Part shown: positions 63,039 through 64,000 of the stretch, piece after piece
How positions within the stretch are numbered: the first letter of the stretch is position 1
Layout of the letters: every line of letters begins with the position of its first letter
Assembly (NCBI RefSeq): GCF_000971235.1
Contig: NZ_BBMB01000007.1
Coordinates: 122,804-186,803 of the forward strand
Length of the DNA: 64,000 nt
From: Demequina subtropica
Lineage (GTDB): Bacteria > Actinomycetota > Actinomycetes > Actinomycetales > Demequinaceae
Direction of reading: 5' to 3'
The notes under the pieces: generated by a model
The model's input: only the letters and a program-made list of their open reading frames with translations
The model's database searches: none
What the model was told of the DNA's origin: nothing
Made by a program: the position numbers and the translations under genes

Positions 63039-63863
63039 TCATGCCGCGATGGCGGCACGGGTGTGAAGGGCTTCGTACTCGACGGGGCTGAGGTCGCCGA
63101 GCGAGGTGTGCCGGCGGCGGGGGTTGTAGAGGCCCTCGATCCATTCGAACATCGCGGATGCGAGTTCGGTGCGGCTGATCCAGTCGTGGCGGTCGAGCAG
63201 CTCGCGTTGCATGGTCGACCAGAACGACTCGATGAGGGCGTTGTCCACGCTCGAGGCGACTCGCCCCATCGATCCCAGCAGTCCCGCCTGGCGTAGCCGG
63301 TGCCCGAAGACCCAGCTCGTGTACTGCGCTCCTCGGTCGGCGTGGACGATCGTGCCCGGCTGGGGTCGGCGCTGCCAACGCGCCATGTCGAGGGCGTCGA
63401 CGACGATGTCCGCGGTGATGCGGTCCGAGATCGACCAGCCCACGATCCGACGCGAGTAGGCGTCGATCACGCCCGCGCAGTAGACCCAGCCGTCCTTCGC
63501 GCGATGCTGCGTGATGTCGCAGAACCACAGCCGGTTGGGGCGGTCGGCACGGAACTGGCGTTTGACGAGGTCGTCGTGCGGGGCCGGGGCCGGCTTCCAG
63601 CCCCGGCGCTTCCTGCGGTGGCATACGCCCTGCAAATCGGCGGCCCGCATGAGCCGGGCGACGCGCTTGCGACCCACACGCACGCCCAGGCCGAGCCGCA
63701 GCTCGGCGTGGACGCGGGGTGCGCCGTAGGTGCCGCGTGAGTCCAGATGGATGCGTTCGATCGTGGCCGTGAGCGCCTCATCGGCGACGGCGCGCGCGGA
63801 TCGCGGACGAGTCCGCCAGGCGTAGTAGCCAGTACGGGAGACCTTCAAGGTCCGGCACGCCAC
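63039..63863 (-). CDS. IS3-family transposase OrfB (integrase catalytic domain)
   Basis: A 274-residue frame from GTG 63863, continuing open upstream as expected for a product made by frameshifting from orfA. The DDE triad is complete: Asp in WFCDITQH, Asp in HADRGAQY, Glu in DNALIESFW. An HTH_21-type segment (DSRGTYGAPRVHAELR) precedes it. The C-terminus YNPRRRHTSLGDLSPVEYE is typical. Confidence 0.92.
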   Translation of the reverse strand: MACRTLKVSRTGYYAWRTRPRSARAVADEALTATIERIHLDSRGTYGAPRVHAELRLGLGVRVGRKRVARLMRAADLQGVCHRRKRRGWKPAPAPHDDLVKRQFRADRPNRLWFCDITQHRAKDGWVYCAGVIDAYSRRIVGWSISDRITADIVVDALDMARWQRRPQPGTIVHADRGAQYTSWVFGHRLRQAGLLGSMGRVASSVDNALIESFWSTMQRELLDRHDWISRTELASAMFEWIEGLYNPRRRHTSLGDLSPVEYEALHTRAAIAA

Positions 63864-63910
63864 CGCGACGTCGAAGCCGTCGGCGGCCAGCTCATGGACG
63901 AGCCGGAACC

Positions 63911-64000
63911 CTATTTTGGGAGGATGTTCTCGCGTGCGAAGTACGCCGAGGCACGCTTGAGGATCTCGATCTCGGTTTCCAACACCCGGTTCTTGCGCCG
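63911..64000 (-). CDS. IS3-family OrfA, C-terminal end (partial)
   Basis: The reading frame RRKNRVLETEIEILKRASAY, followed by FARENILPK and TAG, is the leucine-zipper end of an IS3 OrfA. An A-rich CCCAAAATAG at the stop is a likely -1 frameshift site that fuses OrfA to OrfB. The start is beyond the window. Confidence 0.85.
   Translation of the reverse strand, partial: RRKNRVLETEIEILKRASAYFARENILPK

Larger units (their letters stand above)
63039..64000 (-). mobile_element. IS3-family insertion sequence, cut by the window end
   Basis: It contains a complete orfB frame and the end of orfA. The 5' end lies beyond the window. The 3' terminal repeat should lie between about 62915 and 63038 but cannot be fixed without the other end. 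The 124 nt between the tRNA-like sequence and orfB hold nothing else recognised. Confidence 0.85.

Overview
The window is high-GC DNA (roughly 70% G+C by eye) from an actinobacterium, most probably of the Micrococcales. The support is a purine gene set with a separate PurS/PurQ/small PurL, a DUF3073 gene next to a bldC-type gene, many lipoproteins, a sugar ABC importer without its own ATPase, and many start codons sitting 6-7 nt after a TANNNT -10 box (leaderless mRNAs). No rRNA, complete tRNA or CRISPR array was seen.

Layout. 0-8.5 kb: purA, purD-purC, purS-purQ, with two lipoproteins and a UPF0126/TRIC-type membrane protein between them, then a P-loop kinase/ABM pair. 8.5-20.9 kb: small membrane and YciI proteins, a luciferase-like monooxygenase, a GNAT-kinase fusion, an amidohydrolase, an Asp/Glu racemase-like protein, a copper module (CueR-type regulator and CopA, with the operator inside the end of the regulator gene), a PrsW-like protein and metZ. 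21-29.7 kb: a hemicellulose module (alpha-xylosidase, LacI-type regulator, acetyl xylan esterase), a rhodanese, an ArsR/VOC pair with a double operator, a lone MacB/FtsX-type permease and a phosphoribosyltransferase. 29.7-39.8 kb: a hypothetical protein, three tandem paralogous membrane-anchored proteins, purL, a large GH2 beta-galactosidase, a calcium-repeat lipoprotein and an SCP2-like protein. 39.8-51.3 kb, minus strand: a five-gene operon (one ABC ATPase, four FtsX-type permeases, each overlapping the next by 4 nt), a serpin lipoprotein and a NarL/DesR-type two-component system. 51.4-55.0 kb: sugar ABC importer. 55.1-59.1 kb: purF, purM, DUF3073, bldC. 59.2-62.9 kb: ogt, an EamA permease, a holin-X-type protein, a nucleoside hydrolase and a lipoprotein. 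62.9-64 kb: the 3' end of a tRNA-like sequence (probable attachment site) and a truncated IS3 element.

How it works together. The purine genes cover the route from PRPP (purF) through purD, purSQL, purM and purC to AMP (purA); purN, purE/K, purB and purH are not here. They form a backbone interrupted by accessory modules. The most unusual signals lie outside the genes. First, the 10-mer GGACGATGCG and its core ACGATGCG are strikingly over-represented (at least 42 cores, both strands, coding and intergenic). Second, two distant MacB/FtsX transporter promoters share one multi-part module with identical spacing. Third, at least four families of intergenic inverted repeats are present.
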